Of a stretch of DNA of 64,000 nucleotides, positions 38,909-48,696 are shown one piece after another. Numbering within the stretch: the first letter of the stretch is position 1; each line of letters starts with the position of its first letter. Source of the DNA: Mucilaginibacter sp. cycad4 (GTDB taxonomy: Bacteria; Bacteroidota; Bacteroidia; Sphingobacteriales; Sphingobacteriaceae); assembly GCF_034263275.1 (NCBI RefSeq), contig NZ_CP139559.1:3596001-3660000 (forward strand), read 5' to 3'. The notes under the pieces were generated by a model. The model did not search any database and was not told where the DNA came from. It saw only the letters and a list, made by a program, of their open reading frames with translations. Both the position numbers and the translations under genes were made by a program.

Positions 38909-41900
38909 TCACCTTAAAAGTGTTACATATCCCGACAGTGGTTTCTTACCATCCTTAAGATCAACTACATAGTAATAAGTCCCGGCAGGCAGCACGTACC
39001 CATTAAAAGATCCGTTCCAGTTTTTAGCATAACCCACCGAACGGAATATTCCGGCACCGTATCTATTAAACACATTCACCGTGCAGTTTGGATACGCGGC
39101 AAGCCCGGCGATACTCCAGGTATCATTAACACCATCACCATTAGGGGTAAAAGTATTAGGGATAACCATTTGTTCCAACACATTGACTTTAATAATGGCC
39201 GATGCCGGGCATCCCCCTGCTGTTACCGTTAATGTATAAGTAGTAGTTGTTAGCGGCGATGCGGCCGGCGATGAGACAGTGGAATTGCTTAACCCAACCG
39301 AAGGCGACCAGCTATAATCTGTAACACCGTTTGATAGAACCGGTGATAAGATAATACTTTCACCTTTTTTGATAGTAATATCTCCGTTAAACGCCACAGT
39401 AGGCAACGCTTTAGTTTGAATAACAAGCTCATTACTGGTACCAGGTACAGAGCATTGCGCAGAGCTGCTTATTGTACAAGTTAAGAAATCGCCGTTTTTC
39501 AGGGTGTTACTGGTAAAGTTATCCTTGTTTTCGCCAACATTAACGTGGTTCAATTGCCACTGATAGTTAGGATTAGCTACCTCGGTGCCATGAGTGTTTG
39601 CCACAAATGTTACCGACTGCCCCGGGCAGGCTAAACCGGGCTGCTCCACCGTTACTATTGGAGGTACTTGTGAATTATACACAGGCGATACCGGGACGGA
39701 AATTGCACTCAGCGGGCCGCAGTCGCTTGGATTCATCAGTGTAACTGTTACCTTATCGGCAGCCGTGATGGTGGCCGGCGCCGGGAATGTTTTATCGTGA
39801 TTACCCTGATCGACATTGTTGATCTGCCAGCTGTAAACAGAATTAACGACCTCGGTACCATGCGTATTCGCCACAAATGATACCGATTGCCCCGGGCAGG
39901 CTAAACCGGGCTGCTCCACCGTTACTATTGGAAGTACTTGTGAATTATACACAGGCGATACCGCGACGGAAGTCGCACTCAGCGGGCCGCAGTCGCCTGG
40001 ATTCATCAGTGTAACTGTTACCTTATCGGTAGCGGTGATGCTGCCCGGTGCCGGGAATGTTTTATTGTGATTACCCTGATCAATATTGTTGATCTGCCAG
40101 CTGTAAACAGAATTAGCTACCTCAGTGCCATGGGTATTCGCCACAAATGTTACCGATTGCCCCGGGCAGGCTAAACCGGGCTGCTCCACCGTTACTATTG
40201 GAAGTACTTGTGAATTATACACAGGCGATACCGGGACAGAAGTCGCACTCAGCGGGCCGCAGTCGCCTGGATTCATCAGAGTAACTGTTACCTTATCGGC
40301 TGCGGTGATGCTGCCCGGTGCCGGGAATGTTTTATTGTGATTATCCTGATCAATATTGTTAATCTGCCAGCTGTAAACAGAATTAGCTACCTCGGTGCCA
40401 TGCGTATTCGCGACAAATGTTACCGATTGCCCCGGGCAGGCCAAACCGGGCTGCTCCACCGTTACTATTGGAAGTACTTGTGAATTATACACAGGCGATA
40501 CCGGGAAGGAAGTCGCACTCAGCGGGCCGCAGTCGCCTGGATTCATCAGTGTAACTGTTACCTTATCGGCAGCGGTGATGGTGGCCGGCGCCGGGAATGT
40601 TTTATCGTGATTACCCTGATCGACATTGTTGATCTGCCAGCTGTAAACAGAATTAGCTACCTCGGTGCCATGCGTATTCGCCACAAATGTTACCGATTGC
40701 CCCGGGCAAGCTAAACCGGGCTGCTCCACCGTTACTATTGGAAGTACTTGTGAATTATACACAGGCGATACCGGGACAGAAGTCGCACTCAGCGGGCCGC
40801 AGTCGCCTGGATTCATCAGAGTAACTGTTACCTTATCGGCAGCGGTGATGCTGCCCGGTGCCGGGAATGTTTTATCGTGATTGCCCTGATCAATATTGTT
40901 AATCTGCCAGCTGTAAACAGAGTTAGCGGCCTCGGTGCCATGGGTATTCGCCACAAATGTTACCGATTGCCCCGGGCAGGCCAAACCGGGCTGCTCCACC
41001 GTTACTATTGGAAGTACTTGTGAATTATACACAGGCGATACCGGGACGGAAGTCGCACTCAGCGGGCCGCAGTCGCCTGGATTCATCAGTGTAACTGTTA
41101 CCTTATCGGTAGCGGTGATGCTGCCCGGTGCCGGGAATGTTTTATTGTGATTACCCTGATCAATATTGTTGATCTGCCAGCTGTAAACAGAATTAGCTAC
41201 CTCAGTGCCATGGGTATTCGCCACAAATGTTACCGATTGCCCCGGGCAGGCTAAACCGGGCTGCTCCACCGTTACTATTGGAAGTACTTGTGAATTATAC
41301 ACAGGCGATACCGGGACAGAAGTCGCACTCAGCGGGCCGCAGTCGCCTGGATTGATCATTGTAACTGTTACCTTATCGGCAGCAGTGATGCTGCCCGGTG
41401 CCGGGAATGTTTTATCGTGATTGCCCTGGTCGACATTGTTGATCTGCCAGCTGTAAACAGAATTAGCGACCTCGGTGCCATGGGTGTTTGCTACAAACGT
41501 TACCGACCGCCCCGGGCAAGCCAAATCCGGTTGTTCTACTGTTACCATTGGGGGTGTTAATGGTATATACATGGGTGATGCCGGAGCGGAAGTAACAGAT
41601 GGCGTACTCGTACAATCGGTGGTATTAGTGATCGTTACCGTTATTACATCGGTACTGCTAATTTCCGAGCTTATGAAATTCACACTATTTGGGCCCTGGG
41701 GATTTCCGTTTACATACCACTGATAACTGGCATGATCACCACCGTTTATTGACAATGCCACAAGGATTACCTGCTCACCGGGGCAACCTAAAATTTGTTG
41801 ATTAATGCTTACCTCCGGCGTCACAATCTGATTTACTACCCCATTTACCGGCACATGAACATCTGCAGCCCCTGTTGATTTCAACAAAACGTCACCTGCC

Positions 41901-43462
41901 AGGCTCCCGGCGGGTGCAGTTATTGCTGTGCGTACATAAACTGCAACCCCCGGCTCTAAGTCGGCAATCGGTATGGTAACTGTGCTACTGTAACCTCCAA
42001 CCGGCGTCAATGATACTTCAAAATTGGCAGGGGCAATAACAATCCCATCATTGGTAAGATTAATTCCCGACACTGCAAACTGCTGATAATTTGCAGATGC
42101 CGACCCGATACAGGCAGCAATAGTACCACTAACATTGCTGCTTTTAATATTGGGAGTTGCTACATCAGCAACCTCTATGCTCAACATGAACTTACTGCTG
42201 CCCCCGGCGTTATAAGCGGTAACAGTATAATTGGTAGCGGGCCAGAGCACAGTTGGGGTACCGGTGATGATTCCGGTACGAGGGTCAAAGGTTAAGCCTG
42301 CGGGCAAAGCTTTATCTATAGTATAACCAGTTGCTGTAACCCGCTTGATAGAGTTTTTACCATATTCGGCCACATATAAATTACCGTCGGCGCCTATCGT
42401 TATACCGCTTGGGCTGCTAAAATGGACTTCATTGCCAACCCCGCTTTCGGCCCCTACCGGACCTCCGCCTGCTATAGTTTTAACCTCACCATCCGGCGAA
42501 ATTCGTCGCACAGTGCCGAGATTACTATCTGTTACGTATAAATTTCCTGATACATCTATAGTTATTCCTACAGGGGATTGAAAATTAGCTGCTGTTCCAT
42601 TCCCATCCCCGCTACCGAAATTTCCGCTGCCCGCTATTGTTGAAACCATGCCATTGGGAGTTATCTTACGAATTACAAAACCGCCCTGATCTGCAACGTA
42701 GATGTTCCCGTCATTATCAACCACAAGCCCGGCCGGCTTTTTAAATTTGGCGGCACGCCCAAGCCCATCTAAAGTACCTGCCGAAGGTTGGCCTGCAAGT
42801 GTGTACACGTAACCCGATGGAAATATTTTACGAATGGCGTTATTACCATCCGACACATACAGGTTATCATCCTTATCGATAGCTATGCCGTAGGGATTGA
42901 TGATATTTGCCATATTACCCGGGCCATCGGCCGTACCGCTTTTATTAATACCGGCAAAAACAGTGACTGTACCCAACGGGGTGATTTTTAATATATTATG
43001 ATTATTATAGTTTGCCACAAATAAGTTACCGCTTTTATCCTTAACCACTCCACGGGGGTTATTAAGCTTAGGCACATCAAAAGGTGGCCCGGGCAGCGCA
43101 TCGGTACCTATTGACGAAACCTGCCCCGATGCACTTATTATTCGGATCCCGCCGCCGCTTTCGGCTATATACATATTCCCATCGGCATCTGTACTTATAC
43201 CAAACGGCAATTTAAATTGTGCGGTAGCTGCATCGCCGTTTACATTACCAAACTGTCCTGTACCTGCTATAACCTTAGTGTCGCCGTAAATGGTAGCCGG
43301 AACAGCGCCCCCAGTATTAGTAGGGCTTAGCGGCGATATTTCATTGCCGATAATATAAATATTGGGAGTAGTATAGGTAATATCGGGCGCCTGGCCAAAA
43401 GCTGAAAAAGCTACAAGCCAAAGCACAAGTGCTGTTATTACCGGTTTCAGAAAGGTACACAC
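38909..43462 (-). CDS. Secreted NHL/Ig-like protein with type IX sorting domain
   Basis: 1517 residues. Signal peptide about 1-24. An NHL-repeat propeller (about 60-380) with six units of the kind DKSGNLFVANYNNHNI, then a putative-Ig segment (LPAGLTFDPRTGIITGTPT) and a BACON/choice-like part. Nine Ig-like modules follow, seven of them nearly identical 90-residue units (core VTVEQPGLACPGQSVTFVA). The chain ends in a gliding-motility C-terminal domain: PNTFTPNGDGVNDTWSI and NRYGAGIFRS, ending VTLLR. That domain directs type B export through the type IX secretion system to the cell surface. It is probably an adhesin or surface fibre. Single gene. Confidence 0.92.
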   Translation of the reverse strand: MCTFLKPVITALVLWLVAFSAFGQAPDITYTTPNIYIIGNEISPLSPTNTGGAVPATIYGDTKVIAGTGQFGNVNGDAATAQFKLPFGISTDADGNMYIAESGGGIRIISASGQVSSIGTDALPGPPFDVPKLNNPRGVVKDKSGNLFVANYNNHNILKITPLGTVTVFAGINKSGTADGPGNMANIINPYGIAIDKDDNLYVSDGNNAIRKIFPSGYVYTLAGQPSAGTLDGLGRAAKFKKPAGLVVDNDGNIYVADQGGFVIRKITPNGMVSTIAGSGNFGSGDGNGTAANFQSPVGITIDVSGNLYVTDSNLGTVRRISPDGEVKTIAGGGPVGAESGVGNEVHFSSPSGITIGADGNLYVAEYGKNSIKRVTATGYTIDKALPAGLTFDPRTGIITGTPTVLWPATNYTVTAYNAGGSSKFMLSIEVADVATPNIKSSNVSGTIAACIGSASANYQQFAVSGINLTNDGIVIAPANFEVSLTPVGGYSSTVTIPIADLEPGVAVYVRTAITAPAGSLAGDVLLKSTGAADVHVPVNGVVNQIVTPEVSINQQILGCPGEQVILVALSINGGDHASYQWYVNGNPQGPNSVNFISSEISSTDVITVTITNTTDCTSTPSVTSAPASPMYIPLTPPMVTVEQPDLACPGRSVTFVANTHGTEVANSVYSWQINNVDQGNHDKTFPAPGSITAADKVTVTMINPGDCGPLSATSVPVSPVYNSQVLPIVTVEQPGLACPGQSVTFVANTHGTEVANSVYSWQINNIDQGNHNKTFPAPGSITATDKVTVTLMNPGDCGPLSATSVPVSPVYNSQVLPIVTVEQPGLACPGQSVTFVANTHGTEAANSVYSWQINNIDQGNHDKTFPAPGSITAADKVTVTLMNPGDCGPLSATSVPVSPVYNSQVLPIVTVEQPGLACPGQSVTFVANTHGTEVANSVYSWQINNVDQGNHDKTFPAPATITAADKVTVTLMNPGDCGPLSATSFPVSPVYNSQVLPIVTVEQPGLACPGQSVTFVANTHGTEVANSVYSWQINNIDQDNHNKTFPAPGSITAADKVTVTLMNPGDCGPLSATSVPVSPVYNSQVLPIVTVEQPGLACPGQSVTFVANTHGTEVANSVYSWQINNIDQGNHNKTFPAPGSITATDKVTVTLMNPGDCGPLSATSVAVSPVYNSQVLPIVTVEQPGLACPGQSVSFVANTHGTEVVNSVYSWQINNVDQGNHDKTFPAPATITAADKVTVTLMNPSDCGPLSAISVPVSPVYNSQVPPIVTVEQPGLACPGQSVTFVANTHGTEVANPNYQWQLNHVNVGENKDNFTSNTLKNGDFLTCTISSSAQCSVPGTSNELVIQTKALPTVAFNGDITIKKGESIILSPVLSNGVTDYSWSPSVGLSNSTVSSPAASPLTTTTYTLTVTAGGCPASAIIKVNVLEQMVIPNTFTPNGDGVNDTWSIAGLAAYPNCTVNVFNRYGAGIFRSVGYAKNWNGSFNGYVLPAGTYYYVVDLKDGKKPLSGYVTLLR
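39590..41550. repeat. Seven tandem 270-bp repeats in coding sequence
   Basis: Unit length is exactly 270 bp (90 codons). Neighbouring copies differ at only a handful of positions, at DNA as well as protein level; for example the block encoding ACPGQSVTFVANTHGTE recurs at 270-bp steps. Partly diverged modules flank both ends. The variants (GSITAAD/GSITATD/ATITAAD; NVDQGNHD/NIDQGNHN) occur in mixed order, as expected from unequal crossover or gene conversion. Boundaries are approximate. Copy number may be mis-assembled or variable. Confidence 0.92.
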
Positions 43463-43744
43463 TTGTGGCTACTTTAAATTGTAAGCAAGTTCAGGTACCC
43501 GGAGATCTGGAAGATAGCAAGAGTAAATATAATTGGCCATTAAATTGCAGGTAAGGTTATAGTAATCTGTTTTATCTCATCAGTTTATCAGTTACTGATA
43601 TACATACTAAAATAAGCTTTTTCGATAACACTTAATCAACTAATTTTAAATGATTTAAATTATATAACCCCTATCACCAAAAACAAAAAAAGCCGGCAAT
43701 GCCGGCTAATATTTTTAAAAAGAAGAATAATGTTTTAGTTGGTA
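43463..43744. other. Intergenic region with minus-strand terminator
   Basis: AGCCGGC-AAT-GCCGGCT at 43691-43707 is followed on the minus strand by TTTTTTTTGTTT, ending the RRM gene. The rest (43463-43690) is the AT-rich upstream region of the large surface protein; nothing else is seen. Confidence 0.8.
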
Positions 43745-44035
43745 TTAATTACGCCTGAAGCCACCTTTTTGGCCACCACCGTTAAAGCCAGGACCTTTGT
43801 CTTCGGCTACGTTAACCGTGATCCTGCGGCCGTAATAACTTGCTCCATTCATGCAACGTATCGCTTCTTTCGCTTCATCCTCGTTAACCATCTCCACAAA
43901 ACCAAAACCCTTACTCTCTTTTGTTTCGCGATCTTTAATGATCCTGAGCGATTTAACCGGCCCAAAATCACCAAAAACAGCTGTTAATTCGGCCTCATCT
44001 ACTTCTAAAGGAAGACCTGCAATAAATACTTTCAT
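43745..44035 (-). CDS. RRM-type RNA-binding protein
   Basis: 96 residues from MKVFIAGLP at 44035. A single RNA-recognition motif: RNP2 is KVFIAGL (2-8) and RNP1 is SKGFGFVEM (about 41-49), followed by a Gly-rich tail GFNGGGQKGGFRRN. This is the small glycine-rich RNA-binding protein known from Bacteroidota and cyanobacteria, thought to act as an RNA chaperone. Own terminator. Confidence 0.93.
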   Translation of the reverse strand: MKVFIAGLPLEVDEAELTAVFGDFGPVKSLRIIKDRETKESKGFGFVEMVNEDEAKEAIRCMNGASYYGRRITVNVAEDKGPGFNGGGQKGGFRRN

Positions 44036-44179
44036 CAATGTTTTTAAAATTTGCATAAAGGTACGAAAAAAGAGCCGTATTACCGCCCTCCCGGGTACTA
44101 ATGATCATTAGGTAATGGCTTTTTTACCTTAATATTACTGAATAAAATTTCCAAACTGATGTTGAAAACGAAACGAATT

Positions 44180-44776
44180 TTATTTGAGCTGCAGTTCAAA
44201 GCTTCCTTCAACACGGTAAAAAGGAGAGTCAGACTTATCGTCTTTAGCTAAAAAGGTAAAGAACGTACCTTTAGCAATCATATTTTCCTGGTTATACTGT
44301 TCCATATCAATCTTGCCAAAATCCTGCTGTCCCGCATATTTGGTAAGGGTATATTGAAGCAAAGGTTTTTTTTCATCAACGTTAAACAGAAACTGGCTCC
44401 CGGCAACGTCACTGCTGGTTTTTACCGAAGCCAGTCCTAAAGAGCTGATGCCAAAACTCATGTTATGTGCTTTGTTGATTGCGGTGATGCCAAAATACTT
44501 GTTATCGCCATTATGCACGTTTATAAATGCAATTGAATCCTGGCTGGCATCAAAAGTGTAAGTAGAATCTTCGATGGTAACTTTTAAAGTACCTTTCCCT
44601 GCAAGAAAATTACCCGGAGTATTGATAATGTTTACTGATGATACGCTGTCCTTACTGCTGGCTGTTTTAACCGCGCTGATATCTTTCACTTCCTCATCTT
44701 TTTGGCAGGAAGTTAAAGCCACCGAAATGGATAAACTTAGTAAAACAAACCATTTAGTAAAACTGGTACGTATCAT
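44180..44776 (-). CDS. Lipoprotein, unknown function
   Basis: 198 residues from MIRTSFTKWFVLL at 44776; the frame extends to 44884 but the lipoprotein signal starts here. Lipobox ALTSC places the lipid on Cys near residue 20. The mature protein has a beta-rich domain (GKGTLKVTIEDSTYTFDASQD, FGISSLGLASVKT) and ends FYRVEGSFELQLK. It resembles small Bacteroidota lipoproteins of unknown role. Confidence 0.75.
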   Translation of the reverse strand: MIRTSFTKWFVLLSLSISVALTSCQKDEEVKDISAVKTASSKDSVSSVNIINTPGNFLAGKGTLKVTIEDSTYTFDASQDSIAFINVHNGDNKYFGITAINKAHNMSFGISSLGLASVKTSSDVAGSQFLFNVDEKKPLLQYTLTKYAGQQDFGKIDMEQYNQENMIAKGTFFTFLAKDDKSDSPFYRVEGSFELQLK

Positions 44777-45050
44777 AGGCTTACTGGCGAATAAACATAG
44801 CAATAAATAATTACAAATTTCATGAAATATGGTTAAACAAATTAATTTTTTTACTTTTTTTAACCTTTGTATGATATACGTCAATAGTCATGCTAAAGTT
44901 GCCGGTTTATGTGTGATAGAACACTTTTAATAAAAATGCAAAAAATGGATAACCGGCGGCCCGTTTTCGAATATTTTCAACATCCAAAAATATAAAAATC
45001 GAAATATAAATTACAAGCAATACACTGTAAATCAAATTAATATACACCCA

Positions 45051-46295
45051 TTAAAATACTTCGCCCACATTAATAAACAAGCCTCTTGACCCTTCACGCC
45101 CGAAACCATAATCAATGGCGATATTGGTTTTGGATACCTTATTGAGTTTAACCCTTAAACCGGCCCCAAAACCAGGCTGCATAGTTTGTAAAGCCGTACC
45201 CGGTGCTGCCGAAAACGACTCGCCGTTTACAAAAGCTACCCCTCCAAGTAAACCATTACGGGTTATTTTAAACCGGTATTCGCTTTCAAGATAAACCATT
45301 TGCGCCCCTCTAAACCTACCCTGTATGTATCCGCGCCCGGTAGTAAAGCCAGGGTCGTGCCCGGTAGCGGGCAGATCGAGGTATGCCGGCCGGCCGTTAA
45401 GTACCAACCAACTGTATGACCAAAAGGCCAGCACGTTATCCGAGCTTTCCGGAAATCTGAAGTATTTGCGCACGTCAACAATTAAAGAGCGCCAGGCAGT
45501 TGTACTGCCTAAAAATGTATAATTATCCCGGTACTGTAACGAGGTGTAAAATCCGCGCGATGCATTAATCGGGTTATCGCGGCTGTCATAGAGCCCGCTA
45601 AACGTTATCCCGGTTGATATAGCGCGGCTAACAGGTCCATATCTTTCATAGTCGGACGTTTTTCCGTTTAACTGCCCTTTCTCGTACATGTTCCACCTGT
45701 CATCAAAAATATAGCCCAAACCGGCGTAAAAATTTCCGGTTATATTGCGCAAAACAGTTTCATGAAAACGAAAAAAACTATAAACCAGCGGGTTTTCATT
45801 ATCCCTGTCAGAATTACTGCCTAAGCCAAAACTGCTTTGCGGATACTTGTAAAACCTGAAATCGCCTATAAAATCATATTTGTTGTTTTTCGACCAGATG
45901 TTTGATTGAATAGGGATGATCACCTGCTTATTTTGAGTATAGGCAGGATTGATCGTTATGGTGGAGATCCGGGTATCGGGCGCTAACCTGAAAATCACAT
46001 TGCCTGATATAGTACCCGCCAGCCCTGTTTGTAAAGTGTAACCTATAGCCGGGATAATGGATATTACCGGTTTTGAAGTTACAGAATCAACCTTGCCGGG
46101 TTTATTGCTTTCATGAAAAATGGATCCGATAACATCAAAAATATCTTTTTCAAAGGTAGTGTCAGGATGGGTAACCAGTACGGTATCTTTATATTTAGTA
46201 TGCCCTATCGGGATGTATCTTTTATCCTGGGCGTGTACTCTGATACTTATGAGCAAGCCTGCAAAAATTAAAATGCTTGTTTTATTAATACCCAT
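45051..46295 (-). CDS. Omp85/BamA-like outer membrane protein
   Basis: 414 residues. A signal peptide (about 1-22) is followed by a short linker without POTRA domains and a beta-barrel (about 80-414). Blocks seen: GITFSGLYDSRDNPINASRGFYTSLQYRD, a hallmark of the Omp85 surface-antigen domain given here by GLYDSRDNPINASRGF, and GFGAGLRVKLNK ... YGFGREGSRGLFINVGEVF at the end. Members lacking POTRA domains are probably transporters or accessory barrels, not the essential BamA. Single gene. Confidence 0.85.
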   Translation of the reverse strand: MGINKTSILIFAGLLISIRVHAQDKRYIPIGHTKYKDTVLVTHPDTTFEKDIFDVIGSIFHESNKPGKVDSVTSKPVISIIPAIGYTLQTGLAGTISGNVIFRLAPDTRISTITINPAYTQNKQVIIPIQSNIWSKNNKYDFIGDFRFYKYPQSSFGLGSNSDRDNENPLVYSFFRFHETVLRNITGNFYAGLGYIFDDRWNMYEKGQLNGKTSDYERYGPVSRAISTGITFSGLYDSRDNPINASRGFYTSLQYRDNYTFLGSTTAWRSLIVDVRKYFRFPESSDNVLAFWSYSWLVLNGRPAYLDLPATGHDPGFTTGRGYIQGRFRGAQMVYLESEYRFKITRNGLLGGVAFVNGESFSAAPGTALQTMQPGFGAGLRVKLNKVSKTNIAIDYGFGREGSRGLFINVGEVF

Positions 46296-46378
46296 TATAA
46301 TTATTCGATGCAGGAAAAGTAAAGGTTTATCCGTGCAATTATAAAATAATTATTTAAGTTATTTGTTTGTACAAGATT

Positions 46379-46843
46379 TTATTGCGCCTTAAGCCGCGGA
46401 TCAAAAGTAAACTTGTTTACACTGCTGATAGTTATTTTGTTATAATCGGGATGGGCCGGATTAAGCAGGTAATTATATTCCAGATCAATAATTGCCGATG
46501 GTACTTTTAATACGGCCGTTTCCATTTTACGAAGCCAGGTATCGCCAAGCAATTGCGTAACGGGGTAGTTAATTACTTTATGCCAGTTAGTATTAAGCTT
46601 TTGAAGTTTGTTTACAGTGATTTCAAAAACAGGCAGGTTATCCGGTATCTGAAATATGATAACCGAAAAATCGCCGGCGTACAAGGCTGTACCAGGCGAA
46701 TGCGCCAGTTTTTCGAGACATGAAAGAGCCAGTGAACCACCTGTATAGATCATATATTGCCCCAATGAATTCCATCGGCCGTCAATTCCTGAGCCTTTGC
46801 GGTCACGGGCATATTTAGTTTGGCTTATCCGGTAAACGTTCAA
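46379..46843 (-). CDS. RES domain toxin (NAD+ phosphorylase type)
   Basis: 154 residues. The RES signature residues appear as Tyr4-Arg5, GRWN (Arg23), Tyr33 and Glu44 in LSCLEKLAH, with late Ser residues in ITISSVNKF. RES toxins degrade cellular NAD+. It follows an Xre/MbcA/ParS-type antitoxin gene by 98 bp on the same strand, the normal order. All key residues seem present, so the toxin is likely functional. Confidence 0.9.
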   Translation of the reverse strand: MNVYRISQTKYARDRKGSGIDGRWNSLGQYMIYTGGSLALSCLEKLAHSPGTALYAGDFSVIIFQIPDNLPVFEITVNKLQKLNTNWHKVINYPVTQLLGDTWLRKMETAVLKVPSAIIDLEYNYLLNPAHPDYNKITISSVNKFTFDPRLKAQ

Positions 46844-46941
46844 AAAAGGTAGATAGATAGATTAATAAATTATCTGGCGAACATAAATTGCTTTAAAGAA
46901 ACAATCAATAATTCACTAAATCATTAATTCAATAATTATTT

Positions 46942-47445
46942 TTAGGCAAGCACACCGTAATCAATACGGATAAGCTGGCTTATTACAATACTAATACCTG
47001 TTATGGTATCAAGTAAATCAAAAGGGATAGCGTCAATACCCGGATTATAGTGTTTTAGCCAGCCCTTAAACTCGTCAAGGGTGCCAAAGGTATCAAGGCC
47101 TTTATCAAAAAGCTCAAACAGTTGAATGATGTGCTCACTAAGCCCCTGGTTTAATTCATGTGTACTTTGCAAATGCTTACGCAAAGTAGGCTCGGTTATA
47201 TGCAACCATTTGGCAATATCGCTTTGAGTGGCGCCGGTTACCTTTAATAAATCAGTGATGGAATTTGAACGCAACCCTTGTTTTATAGCCCCAAGCTTGG
47301 CCAAAGGCGATTTAAAATAGGTTTCATAAGGCATCAGCAGATCATTAAAAACCTGCATAGGCGCATCGGTAAATACATAAGGGCGGGATGCAGCCTGCCC
47401 TTGCCTGGCTTCAATAGCTGTATTACGTTTAATTGCTTTGCTCAT
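46942..47445 (-). CDS. Xre/MbcA/ParS-type antitoxin
   Basis: 167 residues from MSKAIKRNT at 47445. An N-terminal disordered part, a central HTH (LLKVTGATQSDIAKWLHITEPTLRKHL), and a C-terminal DUF2384 domain that wraps the toxin (FGTLDEFKGWLKHYNPGI, IPFDLLDTITGISIV, RIDYGVLA). It neutralises the RES toxin and represses the operon. Stands directly left of phage terminase genes. Confidence 0.92.
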   Translation of the reverse strand: MSKAIKRNTAIEARQGQAASRPYVFTDAPMQVFNDLLMPYETYFKSPLAKLGAIKQGLRSNSITDLLKVTGATQSDIAKWLHITEPTLRKHLQSTHELNQGLSEHIIQLFELFDKGLDTFGTLDEFKGWLKHYNPGIDAIPFDLLDTITGISIVISQLIRIDYGVLA

Positions 47446-47618
47446 ATACAAATGTAAATATTTTCTATTAAAAAAGAAAATATTTACATTTTATTAATTC
47501 TACTCTTATACCTTCCCCATATCTGCCTTAATAAAAAAATTACCAATAAAATTAGCAATTGTAAAAAATATTTCCGACATTTGATTATTCTTTTATGCCA
47601 ATAGGCATTTAAAACATA

Positions 47619-48086
47619 ATGAAACCCGATATATCTTCCTTTAATAACGCCGCCCAGGTTGAGCGGCTTATTGACAAATATTTTGCCCACATAAAGGGTA
47701 AATATCACATTGAACAAAAACCGGTAAAAAACAGTAAAGACAATGCAGAAACTATTGAACAAAAGGTTTGGGACCGTGAACCCGAACCTGCAACCCTATC
47801 GGGACTGGCCCTTGCACTTGGCTTTAACAGCCGGCAGGAGCTTCATGATTATATACAGCACGGCCGGTTTTCACAGGCTGTTAAACAGGGGATTTTACGC
47901 GTAGAAGCCAGCTATGAGGCTCATCTGCACCAAAATGCAACCGGGGCAATGTTCGCGTTAAAAAACATGGGGTGGAACGAAAAACATGACCCATCACCAA
48001 ATACAGAGGCAGGGAATGTTTTAACAGTGAAAATCTTAAGCTCCGGCCCGCCCCCTGCCGGCAGTGAAAAAGAGGTAAAACTATAA
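47619..48086 (+). CDS. Phage terminase small subunit-like protein
   Basis: 155 residues. The middle, PATLSGLALALGFNSRQELHDYIQHGRFSQAVKQ, then RVEASYEAHLHQNATGAMFALKNMGWNEKH, is the pattern of gp3-type DNA-packaging proteins (quoted as its blocks LALALGFNSRQEL and ALKNMGWNEK). Such proteins recognise the phage DNA for packaging. The frame looks complete. It is followed 50 bp later by a truncated large subunit, so this is a prophage remnant. Confidence 0.82.
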   Translation: MKPDISSFNNAAQVERLIDKYFAHIKGKYHIEQKPVKNSKDNAETIEQKVWDREPEPATLSGLALALGFNSRQELHDYIQHGRFSQAVKQGILRVEASYEAHLHQNATGAMFALKNMGWNEKHDPSPNTEAGNVLTVKILSSGPPPAGSEKEVKL

Positions 48087-48136
48087 CCCCGGTACCCGTT
48101 TGTAAGTTCAGGTATCAGATTAAAAAATCAGCAAAA

Positions 48137-48481
48137 ATGACCGATGAAGAAATAATCACCGACATTACATTTAAAGAACCGGAAGGCTTTCACTGCTCTG
48201 TCCTGTTCAAACAAAATTTTCTCTCAACCGCACATGTGGTAGTTAACCAGGGAGGCACCAGCAGCGGTAAAACATTTGCCATTGAGCAGGCGCTGTTTTG
48301 CCTTGCCTGCGAAAACCCCAAACAGGTGATCACCATAGTTGGGCAGGATATTCCTAACCTTAAAGCAGGCGCCCTGCGCGATGCATTAAATATATACAAC
48401 TCTTCGCCGGTATTACAGGCAAAAATTAAAAGTTATAATAAAAGCGACCGGATCTTCGAGTTCATTAACGGCAGTAGTTAA
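48137..48481 (+). pseudogene. Truncated phage terminase large subunit
   Basis: 114 residues, only the beginning of the ATPase domain: Walker A GGTSSGKT at about residues 38-45 and VITIVGQDIPNLKAGALRDAL. Complete subunits have over 400 residues including the ATPase motor's Walker B and a nuclease domain; both are missing. The frame stops at FINGSS, 69 bp before a tRNA-Leu gene. This is a deletion remnant and is non-functional for packaging. Confidence 0.85.
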
Positions 48482-48550
48482 TGTGCTGCAGCAGGAAGTT
48501 CAGGGATTAAAAGAAGGAAAAAGATCTTAAATATATTGTTTAAGAGGTTG

Positions 48551-48634
48551 TGCCCAGAACGAGATTCGAACTCGTACATCCTTACGAATGCCACCCCCTC
48601 AAGATGGTGCGTCTACCAATTTCGCCACCTGGGC
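48551..48634 (-). tRNA. tRNA-Leu (GAG)
   Basis: 84-nt cloverleaf with long variable arm on the minus strand. Acceptor GCCCAGG pairs with TCTGGGC, discriminator A. Anticodon loop TTGAGGG gives anticodon GAG. T-arm loop TTCGAAT. CCA is not encoded. Its 3' end faces the terminase remnant. Confidence 0.93.
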
Positions 48635-48642
48635 TTTTAAAA

Positions 48643-48670
48643 AATGTGAGAATCTTTCAATTCTCACATT
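48643..48670 (-). terminator. Hairpin between the two tRNA-Leu genes
   Basis: AATGTGAGAAT and its exact complement with a 6-nt loop, followed on the minus strand by TTTTTT, 8 bp before the tRNA-Leu(GAG) 5' end. It may end part of the transcript or guide processing. Confidence 0.65.
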
Positions 48671-48696
48671 CTAATTTTTCTTACTTAAAAAAGGCG

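Noticed and set aside
39590..41550. Regular repeats as a CRISPR array
   Set aside because: Unit is 270 bp, fully coding, with no unique spacers and no cas genes.
39594..41723. Regular series of plus-strand frames every 270 bp opposite the surface protein
   Set aside because: They are antisense shadows of the repeated modules; the minus-strand frame has a signal peptide, NHL and sorting domains.
48482..48534. Frame VLQQEVQGLKEGKRS after the terminase stop as a frameshifted continuation
   Set aside because: It does not resemble terminase sequence after the Walker A region, so a deletion is more likely than a simple frameshift.
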